Assembly: GCA_019635355.1 (NCBI GenBank)
Contig: JAHBZQ010000001.1
Span: 4,774,001-4,838,000 of the forward strand
Length of the DNA stretch: 64,000 bases
Source of the DNA: Rhizobacter sp.
GTDB lineage: Bacteria > Pseudomonadota > Gammaproteobacteria > Burkholderiales > Burkholderiaceae_C
Direction: 5' to 3'
The notes under the pieces are model-generated. The model was not told the origin of the DNA, searched no databases, and was given only the letters and a program-made list of their open reading frames with translations. Position numbers and translations under genes: made by a program. Positions 1-7,858 of this stretch are shown here, one piece after another; the stretch's first letter is position 1; each line of letters opens with the position of its first letter.

Positions 1-2111
1 CCCACCCGCAGGTCGAAGCCGGCGCGGTTGAGCGTGCCGGTGAGGGGGTCGGTCTGCGAGGCGTCGAGCAGGATCTGGTGCTGGCGCTTGTGGCTCGTGA
101 TGTCTTGCGAAAGCGCCACCAGCCCGGCCACCTGACCCTCGGCGTCGCGGAAGGGGATGTAGGTGGTCTCGAAGTACTGGTGGCCCGCGGTGCCCGACTC
201 GAACATCACCCGCTGGCCCGAGAGCGCCGCCTCGATGAACGGGCGGCGGCGCTCGTATTCCGTCTCGCCCAGCACCTCGCGCGCATGCTGGCCGGCGATG
301 CGGCCGCGCGGGTGGCCCACCCACTGGTCGAAGGCGTCGTTGGTGAAGAGATAGCGCTGGTGCTTGTCGGCCACGGCCACCAGCACCGGCAGCGTGGCCG
401 CCACCACCTTGAGGATGGATTCGCTGCGCTGCAGCTCGGTGCGGCTCCGGATCTCGTGCGAGATGTCGCGCATCACGATGGAGTAGGTCTCGACCTCCTG
501 GCGCTCGTCGCGGTGCACGATGAGCATCTCGCTGACGTCGATCTCGCGGCCGTCGCCGCGCAGCACGGAGGTCTCGCCCAGCCAGAGGCCGGTGGCCAGC
601 GCGGCCGGCATGATGATGTCGCGCACCTGGGGCTCGCGGTGCGCGGGCAGGAAGTCGTCGAAGCGCAGGTGCTGGATCGGGTCGTCGGGCTTGAGGTCGA
701 GCATCGCCCGGCCGGCCGGGTTGAGGTAGAGCATCTGGCCCTGGGCGCTGACCTGGGCCACGATGTCGGTGCTGCGCTCGAAGATGGCGGTGAGCATCCG
801 CTGCGCGCGCTGCTGCTGGGCGCGCTCGGTCACGTCTTCGATGGAGCCCACGTGGCCGATGAGCCGGCCGTCGACCGTGAGCGGCGCGGTGCGCACCGAG
901 AGCATGGCCGGCTCGCCATCGGGCTTGGTCACGTAGAGGGTGTTGCGCACCGGCTCGAGGCTGGCTGTGGCCTCGCGCCAGACGGTCATGAGCTCCTGGC
1001 GCTGCGTGGGGGCGACCAGGTCGCTCCAGCCCCAGGCCATGCGCTCGCGCGGCAGGCCGAACTTCTGGAAATAGGCGTCGTTGGCGTAGGTGGTCTCGCC
1101 CCGCGTGTCGGTCATGAAGAGGCCGAGCGGGAAGGCGTTGCTGACCGCGTCGAACTGCGCCTGGCTGTGCCGGGCCGCCCGCTGGGTGCGCGCCAGGACC
1201 CAGGAGAACACCGCCCCGCCCACGGTGAGCAGCACCAGCACGCCGATGCCGAGGTTGCGCCGGGTGTAGAAGGCGGCGAGCAGCTCGTCGCGCTCCTGCG
1301 AGACGAGCACCGTGACCGGGTAGTCGACCAGGCGCTCGAAGGTGGCCAGGCGCGGCTGGCCGCCGGTCAGGCTGCCGTCATGCTCGAAAGCCCCTTGCAC
1401 GACGCCGGCCGCCGCGGGGCGCGGGCGGTTGGCGAGCACGTTCTGGCCGATCAGGGTGTCGGAGTAGGGCGCACGCACCACCACGATCCCATTCGAGGTG
1501 GTCAGCGAGATGCCGCCGGCCGGCTTCTCGCGCAGGCGCTCATGGATGGCGCTGAGCTTGGGCAGGTTGACCCAGGCCACCACGCCGGCGGCATTGCCGA
1601 CGGGTGTCGCCAGGCGGCGCGTCATCGGCCAGCGCCACGGCTCGGTGGTGCTGCCGCGCATCGGGTTGCCCACGTGCATGCCGTCGGCGCTGGCGGCGAA
1701 TTCGACGGGCGGCATCGCCTCGGCCCAGGCCGGCGCGCCCGGCACCGCGATGCCCTTGCCGGCCGCATCGACCAGGCTGAGCTGCACCAAGTCTTCGGAC
1801 TGGCGGCTGAAGGTCTGCAGCAGCTCGCCGAGACCGGCATCGAGTTCGGGCGAGCGGTGCAGCCACTGCTGCACCACCGCGAGCCGGCCTTCGGTGACAC
1901 GCAGCAGGTCGCGCGTCTGCTGGGCCGCGGCGTTGTTGATGAGGCGCAGCTGCTTGTGCGCGTTGGCTGCCATGCGCCGCTCTTGTGCGACGGCAAAACC
2001 CAGCACCAGCCCCCACAGGATCGCCAGCAGCAAGGCGACTGCGACGAACGGCCCCCAGGCGATGAGCCGGGAGTAGGGCTTGGCCGCGGTGGGCAACTGG
2101 TGCGGCGTCAC
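1..2111 (-). CDS. PAS-domain sensor diguanylate cyclase, C-terminus beyond window
   Basis: Membrane sensor predicted to make c-di-GMP, cut by the left edge. From a GTG start the frame stays open for 703 codons. Seen in order: a TM helix near residues 17-38, a periplasmic sensor region of dCache type, a second TM helix near 284-306, three PAS-like regions (about 314-424, 434-544 and 564-674), then the opening of a GGDEF domain (DPLTGTLNRAGFD) at the very edge. The GG[DE]EF active site itself lies outside, so cyclase activity is inferred from the family and an EAL domain could still follow. The GTG overlaps the TGA of the upstream small gene by 4 bp (GTGA), so the two are probably translationally coupled. 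Confidence 0.85.
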   Translation of the reverse strand, partial: MTPHQLPTAAKPYSRLIAWGPFVAVALLLAILWGLVLGFAVAQERRMAANAHKQLRLINNAAAQQTRDLLRVTEGRLAVVQQWLHRSPELDAGLGELLQTFSRQSEDLVQLSLVDAAGKGIAVPGAPAWAEAMPPVEFAASADGMHVGNPMRGSTTEPWRWPMTRRLATPVGNAAGVVAWVNLPKLSAIHERLREKPAGGISLTTSNGIVVVRAPYSDTLIGQNVLANRPRPAAAGVVQGAFEHDGSLTGGQPRLATFERLVDYPVTVLVSQERDELLAAFYTRRNLGIGVLVLLTVGGAVFSWVLARTQRAARHSQAQFDAVSNAFPLGLFMTDTRGETTYANDAYFQKFGLPRERMAWGWSDLVAPTQRQELMTVWREATASLEPVRNTLYVTKPDGEPAMLSVRTAPLTVDGRLIGHVGSIEDVTERAQQQRAQRMLTAIFERSTDIVAQVSAQGQMLYLNPAGRAMLDLKPDDPIQHLRFDDFLPAHREPQVRDIIMPAALATGLWLGETSVLRGDGREIDVSEMLIVHRDERQEVETYSIVMRDISHEIRSRTELQRSESILKVVAATLPVLVAVADKHQRYLFTNDAFDQWVGHPRGRIAGQHAREVLGETEYERRRPFIEAALSGQRVMFESGTAGHQYFETTYIPFRDAEGQVAGLVALSQDITSHKRQHQILLDASQTDPLTGTLNRAGFDLRV

Positions 2112-2368
2112 TTCTTCGCGGGTTTGCGCGCGGGCGGGCTGGCCTCGGGCGGCCGCCCGGAGCTGCCGGGCACGATGCCGGGCGTGTTGATGCAGCGCAG
2201 GCTGCGGGGCGCCATCGCGTAGGTGCTGGTGCCGGCCACGTTCTGCTCGAGCGCGGTGGACAGCAGGGCCGAGCGGGCCGTCTCGCAGGCGAGGTTCGAG
2301 TTGAACGTCGCGACCAGGTACGGGTTCATGCCGTAGGCGGTCACCATGAAGGCGAAGAGCGATACCAC
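2108..2368 (-). CDS. small hypothetical protein upstream of the PAS-GGDEF gene
   Basis: 86 residues from a GTG start, supported by an AAGGAGA ribosome site 6 nt upstream. The N-terminus is mildly hydrophobic (residues 1-22) and could be an export signal or short anchor. Two cysteines follow (about 28 and 59), and the tail is rich in Pro, Lys and Arg. I recognise no family. The 4-bp overlap with the sensor cyclase suggests a shared transcript and perhaps a related role, for example an accessory periplasmic subunit, but that is only inference. Confidence 0.6.
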   Translation of the reverse strand: MVSLFAFMVTAYGMNPYLVATFNSNLACETARSALLSTALEQNVAGTSTYAMAPRSLRCINTPGIVPGSSGRPPEASPPARKPAKK

Positions 2369-2476
2369 GGGAGTCTCCTTGCGAGGACCTGTTGAGATGC
2401 GAGAAGAGAGATGCGAGAACGAACGTACCCCGATGATCGGGCACCTTAGCCCAAGCGCATTTTGTTACGGCGGGGA

Positions 2477-4759
2477 TCAGCCGGGAATTTGGGGCTCACT
2501 TCGCTGGATGGTCCACCAATCCGGGAGCAGCCGGCGCACCCGGGGGCCGGCGAAACGGTCGTCGATGAGGTGGATCACGCCAACGTCGTGTGGCGTGCGG
2601 ATCACGCGGCCGGCCGCCTGCACCACCTTCTGCAGGCCGGGGTAGAGGTAGGCGTAGTCGTAGCCGCGCTCGGCGCCGAAGCGCTGGTCGAGGCGCTTCT
2701 TCATCTCTTCGTTGACCGGGTTGAGCTGCGGCAGGCCGAGGGTGGCGATGAAGGCGCCGATGAGCAGCCGGCCGGGCAGGTCGATGCCTTCGCCGAAGGA
2801 TCCGCCCAGCACCGCGAAGCCGATGCCCTGGCCTTCGGGGGTGAAGCGCGCGAGAAAGGCCTCGCGCTCGGGCTCGCTCATGCCGCGCGACTGCTCCCAC
2901 ACCGGCACCTCGGGCGCGAGCGCGCGGAAGGCGGCCAGCACCTGCCGCAGGTAGTCGAAGCTGCTGAAGAAGGCGAGGTAGTTGCCCGGGCGCGCGGCGA
3001 ACTGGCGCGCGATCAGCCCGGCAATGGGGTCGACCGAGGCGCTGCGGTGCTGGTAGCGGGTGGAGATGTGGCGCGCCACGCGCACTTCGAGCTGCTCGGG
3101 CGAGAAGGGCGTGGGCACGTCGAGCCAGACGGTGTCGTCGGGCAGGCCCAGCAGGTTGGCATGGAACTCGTGCGGCGTGAGCGTGGCCGAGAAGAGCGTC
3201 ACCGAATGGGCCACGGCGAGCCGGGGCCCGAGCTGCGGGGCGGGCACCACGTTGCGCAGCGTGAGCAAGGCGGTGGGCTTGCGCGGCCCGTTGAGGGTCA
3301 CGTCGAAGAGCCAGTTCTCGTCGGCCAGCTCGTGCACGCGCGAGAAGTGCAGGGCGTCGAAGTAGAAGCGCTGCAGTTCGCCGTCGACGGCTGCGGTGGG
3401 GTGCTCGGTGAAATGGTCGGTGATCGTGGCCGTGGCCTTCTGCAGCGCCTGGCTGAAGTCTTCGGGCACGCCGGGGTGCACCTGGTAGGGCACGGCCTGC
3501 GCTTTCGCGATCGCGTTCCAGGCCTTGTTGAGCTTGGTGAGCGGGGTCTTCAGCGAGGCGGGTGCATTGCGACGCACGAACTTCAGCGTGGCCTGGTCGA
3601 GGTCGGCGCTGTACATCATCCGACCACGCTCGACTAGGTTGTGCGCCTCGTCGATCAGCACGCCGATGCGGCTGCCGCGCGCGAGCGTGAGGCCCATCAG
3701 CAGGCCGCCGAGGTCGAGCAGGTAGTTGTAGTCGCCCACGATCACGTCGGCCCAGCGCGCAAGTTCCTGGCTCAGGTAGTAGGGGCAGACCTGGTGGGCG
3801 AGCGCCACCTCGCGCACGCCTGCCTTGTCGAGCATCGGGCGCGTGAGCGCCTCGGCGCGGGCGGCGGCCAAGCGGTCGTAGAAGCCCTTGGCGAGCGGAC
3901 ACGAGTCGCCGTGGCAGGCGAGCTCGGGGTGCTCGCAGGCCTTGTCGCGGGCCACGAGTTCCAGCGTGCGCAGCAGCGGTTGCCCTGCCTGCACCCGCTC
4001 AGACGCTTCGAGCGCCAGCTGCCGACCCGAGCCCTTGGCGGTGAGGAAAAACACATGGTCAAGCTGCTGCCCCGGCATCGCCTTCAGCATGGGGTAGAGC
4101 GTGCCCACCGTCTTGCCGATGCCGGTGGGCGCCTGCGCGAGCAGCACGCGCCCCTGCACCGTGGCGCGGTACACCGCCTCGGCCAGCTCGCGCTGGCCGG
4201 TGCGGAACTGCGCATGCGGGAAGGGCAACGAGACGAGCGCCGCGTCGCGCTGCGTGCGGTGCGCGAGCTCCTGTTCGGCCCAGGCGAGAAAGCGTTCGCA
4301 CTGCTGCTCGAAGTGCGTGCGCAGCGCTTCGGCGCTGTAGGTGTCGGTGAACACCGTCTCGCGCTGCGTGACGATGTCGAAGTAGACGAGCGAGACGTTC
4401 ATCTCGTCGAGCTGCTCCTGCTCGCACATCAGCCAGCCGTACACCTTGGCCTGCGCCAGGTGCAGCGCACGGTGGTTGGCCGGCTGGCGCGCGAGGTCGC
4501 CGCGGAAGGTCTTCACTTCCTCCAGCGTGCGGGTGTGGCGGTCGTAGCCGTCGGCGCGGCCGCGCACGGTGAGCACCTTGTACGTGCCGCTCACGCTCAC
4601 TTCGGATTCATAACCGCTGCGTTGCCGCCGCGCGGCCACCGTCGCATGGCCGGCCTGGCCTTCGAGCGCCGTGGGTGCGGGAGTGAAGCGCAGGTCGAGA
4701 TCGCCCGCCTTGGCGGTGAACTCGCACAACGCGCGAACGGCAACGACGTACTGCTTCAA
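2477..4759 (-). CDS. DinG/XPD-type helicase with N-terminal PD-(D/E)XK nuclease domain
   Basis: A 760-residue superfamily 2 DNA helicase fused to a nuclease. Residues about 1-170 carry Cas4/PDDEXK_1-like signatures: D70 in GRADG, E81-x-K83 in EVKT and Q103-x3-Y107. The helicase follows with Walker A APTGIGKT (210-217), a DEAH box at 370-373 and C-terminal motifs GEGIDLPG and QAAGRVIRT. Four cysteines (275, 282, 287, 325) fit the iron-sulfur site of XPD/DinG enzymes. Expected role: ATP-driven 5'-3' unwinding with coupled strand cleavage in repair or R-loop/fork processing. The start is a TTG without a strong ribosome site, so the exact N-terminus is uncertain. Similar fusions occur in Pseudomonas and Burkholderiales, often near a VRR-NUC gene, which is not seen here. 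Confidence 0.88.
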   Translation of the reverse strand: MKQYVVAVRALCEFTAKAGDLDLRFTPAPTALEGQAGHATVAARRQRSGYESEVSVSGTYKVLTVRGRADGYDRHTRTLEEVKTFRGDLARQPANHRALHLAQAKVYGWLMCEQEQLDEMNVSLVYFDIVTQRETVFTDTYSAEALRTHFEQQCERFLAWAEQELAHRTQRDAALVSLPFPHAQFRTGQRELAEAVYRATVQGRVLLAQAPTGIGKTVGTLYPMLKAMPGQQLDHVFFLTAKGSGRQLALEASERVQAGQPLLRTLELVARDKACEHPELACHGDSCPLAKGFYDRLAAARAEALTRPMLDKAGVREVALAHQVCPYYLSQELARWADVIVGDYNYLLDLGGLLMGLTLARGSRIGVLIDEAHNLVERGRMMYSADLDQATLKFVRRNAPASLKTPLTKLNKAWNAIAKAQAVPYQVHPGVPEDFSQALQKATATITDHFTEHPTAAVDGELQRFYFDALHFSRVHELADENWLFDVTLNGPRKPTALLTLRNVVPAPQLGPRLAVAHSVTLFSATLTPHEFHANLLGLPDDTVWLDVPTPFSPEQLEVRVARHISTRYQHRSASVDPIAGLIARQFAARPGNYLAFFSSFDYLRQVLAAFRALAPEVPVWEQSRGMSEPEREAFLARFTPEGQGIGFAVLGGSFGEGIDLPGRLLIGAFIATLGLPQLNPVNEEMKKRLDQRFGAERGYDYAYLYPGLQKVVQAAGRVIRTPHDVGVIHLIDDRFAGPRVRRLLPDWWTIQRSEPQIPG

Positions 4760-4789
4760 GGCGCCAGATGCACGCCGGTGAGGGTGCTG

Positions 4790-4987
4790 CTACAGCAGCG
4801 AGGCCGGTGGCTTGGCCGGCTGCTCGCGTGCCTTGTCGACGATGGCCTGGGCTTTCTCCAGCTCGAGGTAGACCGACGCGAAGAGCGCTGCCACGTCGGC
4901 CAGCTTGGAGCGGGACACCCCGGGCGACGGGTTGGTGATCAGAGCCGCCGTGATCGTGGCCGTAGGTTGCAGCAGGTCTTTGTTCAT
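4790..4987 (-). CDS. small conserved-looking hypothetical protein
   Basis: 65 residues, read from the ATG at 4987 and not the GTG one codon earlier, because GGAG lies at a better distance from the ATG. The protein is soluble, with a helical middle (SKLADVAALFASVYLELEK) and a Lys/Pro tail. No motif or family is recognised. It ends 30 bp before the nuclease-helicase start on the same strand, so the two may share a promoter in the 145-bp gap up to 5135. Confidence 0.6.
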   Translation of the reverse strand: MNKDLLQPTATITAALITNPSPGVSRSKLADVAALFASVYLELEKAQAIVDKAREQPAKPPASLL

Positions 4988-5135
4988 CACGGGCTCCAGG
5001 AGTGTGGGTCATCGTACCCGGCTTGTGGAAAAACGCGGTTACAGCTTGGGACGGCAGTTCAGCGGGCCTTAAGGAAAGCTCTCTAGCCTGCGTTCTCCAC
5101 TCCAGCCAGCCGATGTCTGCCAGCCACGAGACCCC

Positions 5136-6026
5136 ATGAGCGCCGTTCCAGACCGCCGCGACGCGGCCCTCCCGAGCGCGCCCCGATCCAGCACCGCCCT
5201 TGGCGACGGGCTGCTGTACGCCACGCTCGCCCTGCTGGTGCTGCTGGCCTGGGCCATCAGCCGGCGCGGCTACTTCAAGGCCGGCGACGACGTGGGCTAC
5301 TGGCTCGGTGTGGCGGGCGGGCTGATGATGCTCACGCTCTTCACCTACCCGCTGCGCAAGCACTTCCGCTTCATGCACCGGCTCGGAAAGGTCAAGTGGT
5401 GGCTCGTGATGCACATGGTGCTGGGCATCGCCGGGCCGCTCTTGATCCTCGTGCATTCCACCTTCCACATCGGCTCGCTCAATGCGGGCGTGGCGCTGTG
5501 GAGCATGGTGATCGTGGCGCTGAGCGGCGTGGTGGGGCGCTTCATCTACATGCGGGTGAACCGCGGCCTGCACGGCGAGCAGACCACCCTGCGCGAGCTG
5601 CAGGTGCGCGCGGGGCTCGACCAGAGCGAGACACGCTCGCGTCTGCACTTCGCGCCTGCGGTCGAGGCGCGACTGCTCGCGTTCGAGGCACGCGAACTCA
5701 AGGCGCCGCCGCGCTGGGGCACCTACCTGCGCCAGGTGTTGTGGCTGCGCTGGCAACGCTGGCACGCCTACCGGCAATGCCTGTCGGATCTGCACCAGGC
5801 CATCGACCGTGTGGCCCACAAGCGCGAGTGGGACGCCGCCGAGCGCGCCAGGCGCGAGCGCCAGGCCCGCAAGCTCGTCGACCGCTACCTGGGCAACGTG
5901 GTGCGGGTGGCCCAGTTCACCGCCTACGAGCGGGTGTTCGCGCTGTGGCATGTGGCACACGTGCCCTTCGTCTACCTGTTGATCCTGAGTGCCGCGTTCC
6001 ATGTGTTCGCGGTGCACGCGTACTGA
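5136..6026 (+). CDS. inner-membrane cytochrome b-like protein (two bis-His heme sites)
   Basis: 296 residues with about five TM helices (near 25-43, 54-72, 89-108, 118-138 and 270-292) and a basic, helical cytoplasmic loop of about 120 residues before the last one. TM3 carries H93 and H107, and TM5 carries H275 and H289. Both pairs are 14 apart, the spacing seen when two b hemes are stacked through a four-helix membrane core (ferric reductase/NOX and cytochrome b families). This suggests electron transfer between a cytoplasmic donor and periplasmic carriers. It is the first gene of the cytochrome run and ends 5 bp before the 24-heme gene. It may be a ferric-reductase-like TM protein without its own flavin domain; the flavoprotein at 14029 could serve as that domain. 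Confidence 0.75.
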   Translation: MSAVPDRRDAALPSAPRSSTALGDGLLYATLALLVLLAWAISRRGYFKAGDDVGYWLGVAGGLMMLTLFTYPLRKHFRFMHRLGKVKWWLVMHMVLGIAGPLLILVHSTFHIGSLNAGVALWSMVIVALSGVVGRFIYMRVNRGLHGEQTTLRELQVRAGLDQSETRSRLHFAPAVEARLLAFEARELKAPPRWGTYLRQVLWLRWQRWHAYRQCLSDLHQAIDRVAHKREWDAAERARRERQARKLVDRYLGNVVRVAQFTAYERVFALWHVAHVPFVYLLILSAAFHVFAVHAY

Positions 6027-6031
6027 CCGCG

Positions 6032-7858
6032 ATGGGCTGGCGCGCATGGGCCCGGGCCTCTTGCCTCTCTGCGTTGCTGGCCCTGGCACTGCCGGTGGGG
6101 GCGCAGAGCCTGGAGTCGGTGCTGGCGCCGGGCAAGCTCAGCGACGCCCACGCCAAATGGGACGACGACTGCAAGCAATGCCACGTGCGCTTCGACCGCA
6201 ACGCGCAGGACGGCCTGTGCACCAGCTGCCATAAGGACGTGGGCCACGACCTTCGCGAGCGCGCCGGCTTCCACGGCCGCCAGAAGCCCCAGGCCTGCCG
6301 CAGCTGCCACACCGAGCACAAGGGCCGCGGCATGCGCCTGGCCGAGTTCGACCGCCAGCACTTCGACCACATGCAGACCGACTACCCGCTGCGCGGCCGT
6401 CACCTGAAGGCCCCGTGCAGCGCCTGCCACCTGCCCGCCCAGAAGTACCGCGAGGCGCCGAAGGACTGCCTGGCCTGCCACCGCAAGGACGACACCCACA
6501 AGGGCAGCCTCGGCCCCAAGTGCCACGAGTGCCACACCGAGACTAGCTGGAAGGAAGCGAAGCTCGACCACGACAAGACCCGCTTCGCGCTCACCGGCAA
6601 GCACGCCGACACGCCCTGCGCCAGCTGCCACAAGGACACGCAGTACCGCGAGACCCCGCGCACCTGCATCGGCTGCCACAAGCGGGTGGACGAGCAGCGC
6701 GGGCACAAGGGCCAGTTCGGCGAGCGCTGCGAGAGCTGCCACGGCACCAAGTCGTGGAAGGGCAGCCTCTTCAACCACGACACCGACACCCGCTACGCAT
6801 TGCGCGGCAAACACCGCCTGTTGGCGTGCACGAATTGCCACACCGGGCCGCTCTACCGGCAAAAAACCGCAAGCGACTGTTACGGCTGCCACCGCCAGGA
6901 CGACAAGCACCACGGCTCGCTTGGCCGCGAGTGCGCGAGCTGCCACACCGAGCGCGACTGGAAGGAGCGCGCGAAGTTCGACCACGGCAAGACCGCCTTC
7001 CCGCTGCTCGGCCGCCATGCCGATGCCGAGTGCAAGGCCTGCCACAAGAGCGCGCTCTTCAAAGAGGCCCCGAAGGACTGCATCGGCTGCCACCGCAAGG
7101 ATGACCGCCACCAGGGCACGCTGGGCGAGAAGTGCGAGAGCTGCCACGCCGAGAAGAACTGGAAGACGACCGCCGGCCGCTTCGACCACGACAAGACCCG
7201 CTTCGTGCTGCGCAACGCCCACGCGCGCACCACCATTCCATGCGCGGCCTGCCACCTCGAGATGAGCGGCCCGCGCCTCGTCTTCCGCACCGCCTCGACC
7301 GACTGCGTGGCCTGCCACCGCAAGGACGACCGCCACGACGGCCAGCTCGGTACGCAGTGCAGCCAGTGCCACACCGACCTGAACTGGCGCGTGCCCGGCT
7401 TCGACCACGCGAAGACACGTTTCCCGCTCACCGGTGGGCACCTCATCGCCAACTGCAAGGCCTGCCACCTCACGCCGCGCTTCAAGGATGCGAAGGCCGA
7501 GTGCCACTCCTGCCACCGCAAGGATGACAAGCACCAGTTGCGCTTCGGCCCGCGCTGCGACACCTGCCACACCACGCGCGACTGGAAGACCTGGCGCTTC
7601 GACCACGACCAGCGCACGCGCTATCGACTGGACGGCGCCCACGCCAAGGTGGCCTGCGAGTCGTGCCACACGCGTGAAGCACCGCGCGGGAAAGACATCG
7701 CGCCCGTCGGCACCCACTGCAGCGCCTGCCACCGCAACGACGACGTGCACGACGGCCAGTTCGGCCCGCGTTGCGAGCAGTGCCACGTGCCGCAGTCGTG
7801 GAAGCGCGTGACCAACCTGCGCACCGGCAGCCTGCAACGCCCGAGGTGGCTCCAATGA
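6032..7858 (+). CDS. 24-heme periplasmic c-type cytochrome built of triheme repeats
   Basis: 608 residues with a Sec signal peptide ending near ALPVGAQ (about 25). I count 24 CXXCH motifs, roughly one per 25 residues. They fall into eight sets of three; the last seven sets are repeats of about 70 residues with the pattern FDHxKTxFxLxGxH, CxxCH, CxxCHRKDDxH, CxxCH, W. Each repeat also holds three extra His (in FDH, GxH and DDxH), which matches three distal ligands, so bis-His low-spin hemes are likely. Function inferred: a periplasmic molecular wire. The ATG at 6032 is chosen over upstream open frame because it begins the signal peptide 5 bp after the cytochrome b stop. Its stop overlaps the next gene (ATGA). 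No lipobox was seen. Confidence 0.9.
   Translation: MGWRAWARASCLSALLALALPVGAQSLESVLAPGKLSDAHAKWDDDCKQCHVRFDRNAQDGLCTSCHKDVGHDLRERAGFHGRQKPQACRSCHTEHKGRGMRLAEFDRQHFDHMQTDYPLRGRHLKAPCSACHLPAQKYREAPKDCLACHRKDDTHKGSLGPKCHECHTETSWKEAKLDHDKTRFALTGKHADTPCASCHKDTQYRETPRTCIGCHKRVDEQRGHKGQFGERCESCHGTKSWKGSLFNHDTDTRYALRGKHRLLACTNCHTGPLYRQKTASDCYGCHRQDDKHHGSLGRECASCHTERDWKERAKFDHGKTAFPLLGRHADAECKACHKSALFKEAPKDCIGCHRKDDRHQGTLGEKCESCHAEKNWKTTAGRFDHDKTRFVLRNAHARTTIPCAACHLEMSGPRLVFRTASTDCVACHRKDDRHDGQLGTQCSQCHTDLNWRVPGFDHAKTRFPLTGGHLIANCKACHLTPRFKDAKAECHSCHRKDDKHQLRFGPRCDTCHTTRDWKTWRFDHDQRTRYRLDGAHAKVACESCHTREAPRGKDIAPVGTHCSACHRNDDVHDGQFGPRCEQCHVPQSWKRVTNLRTGSLQRPRWLQ

Noticed and set aside
78..2222. Open frame of 714 codons on the + strand
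   Set aside because: Low-complexity Arg/Ala/His/Gly composition and lies opposite the PAS-GGDEF gene; a by-product of high third-position GC.
4991..5135. Promoter for the cytochrome run
   Set aside because: A promoter must be here or upstream, but no convincing -35/-10 pair or Fur/FNR-like box could be seen in the 145 bp.
6150..7800. Regularly spaced DNA repeats that might look like a CRISPR-like array
   Set aside because: The repeats are codon-level copies of the triheme module, diverged and in frame, with no spacers.
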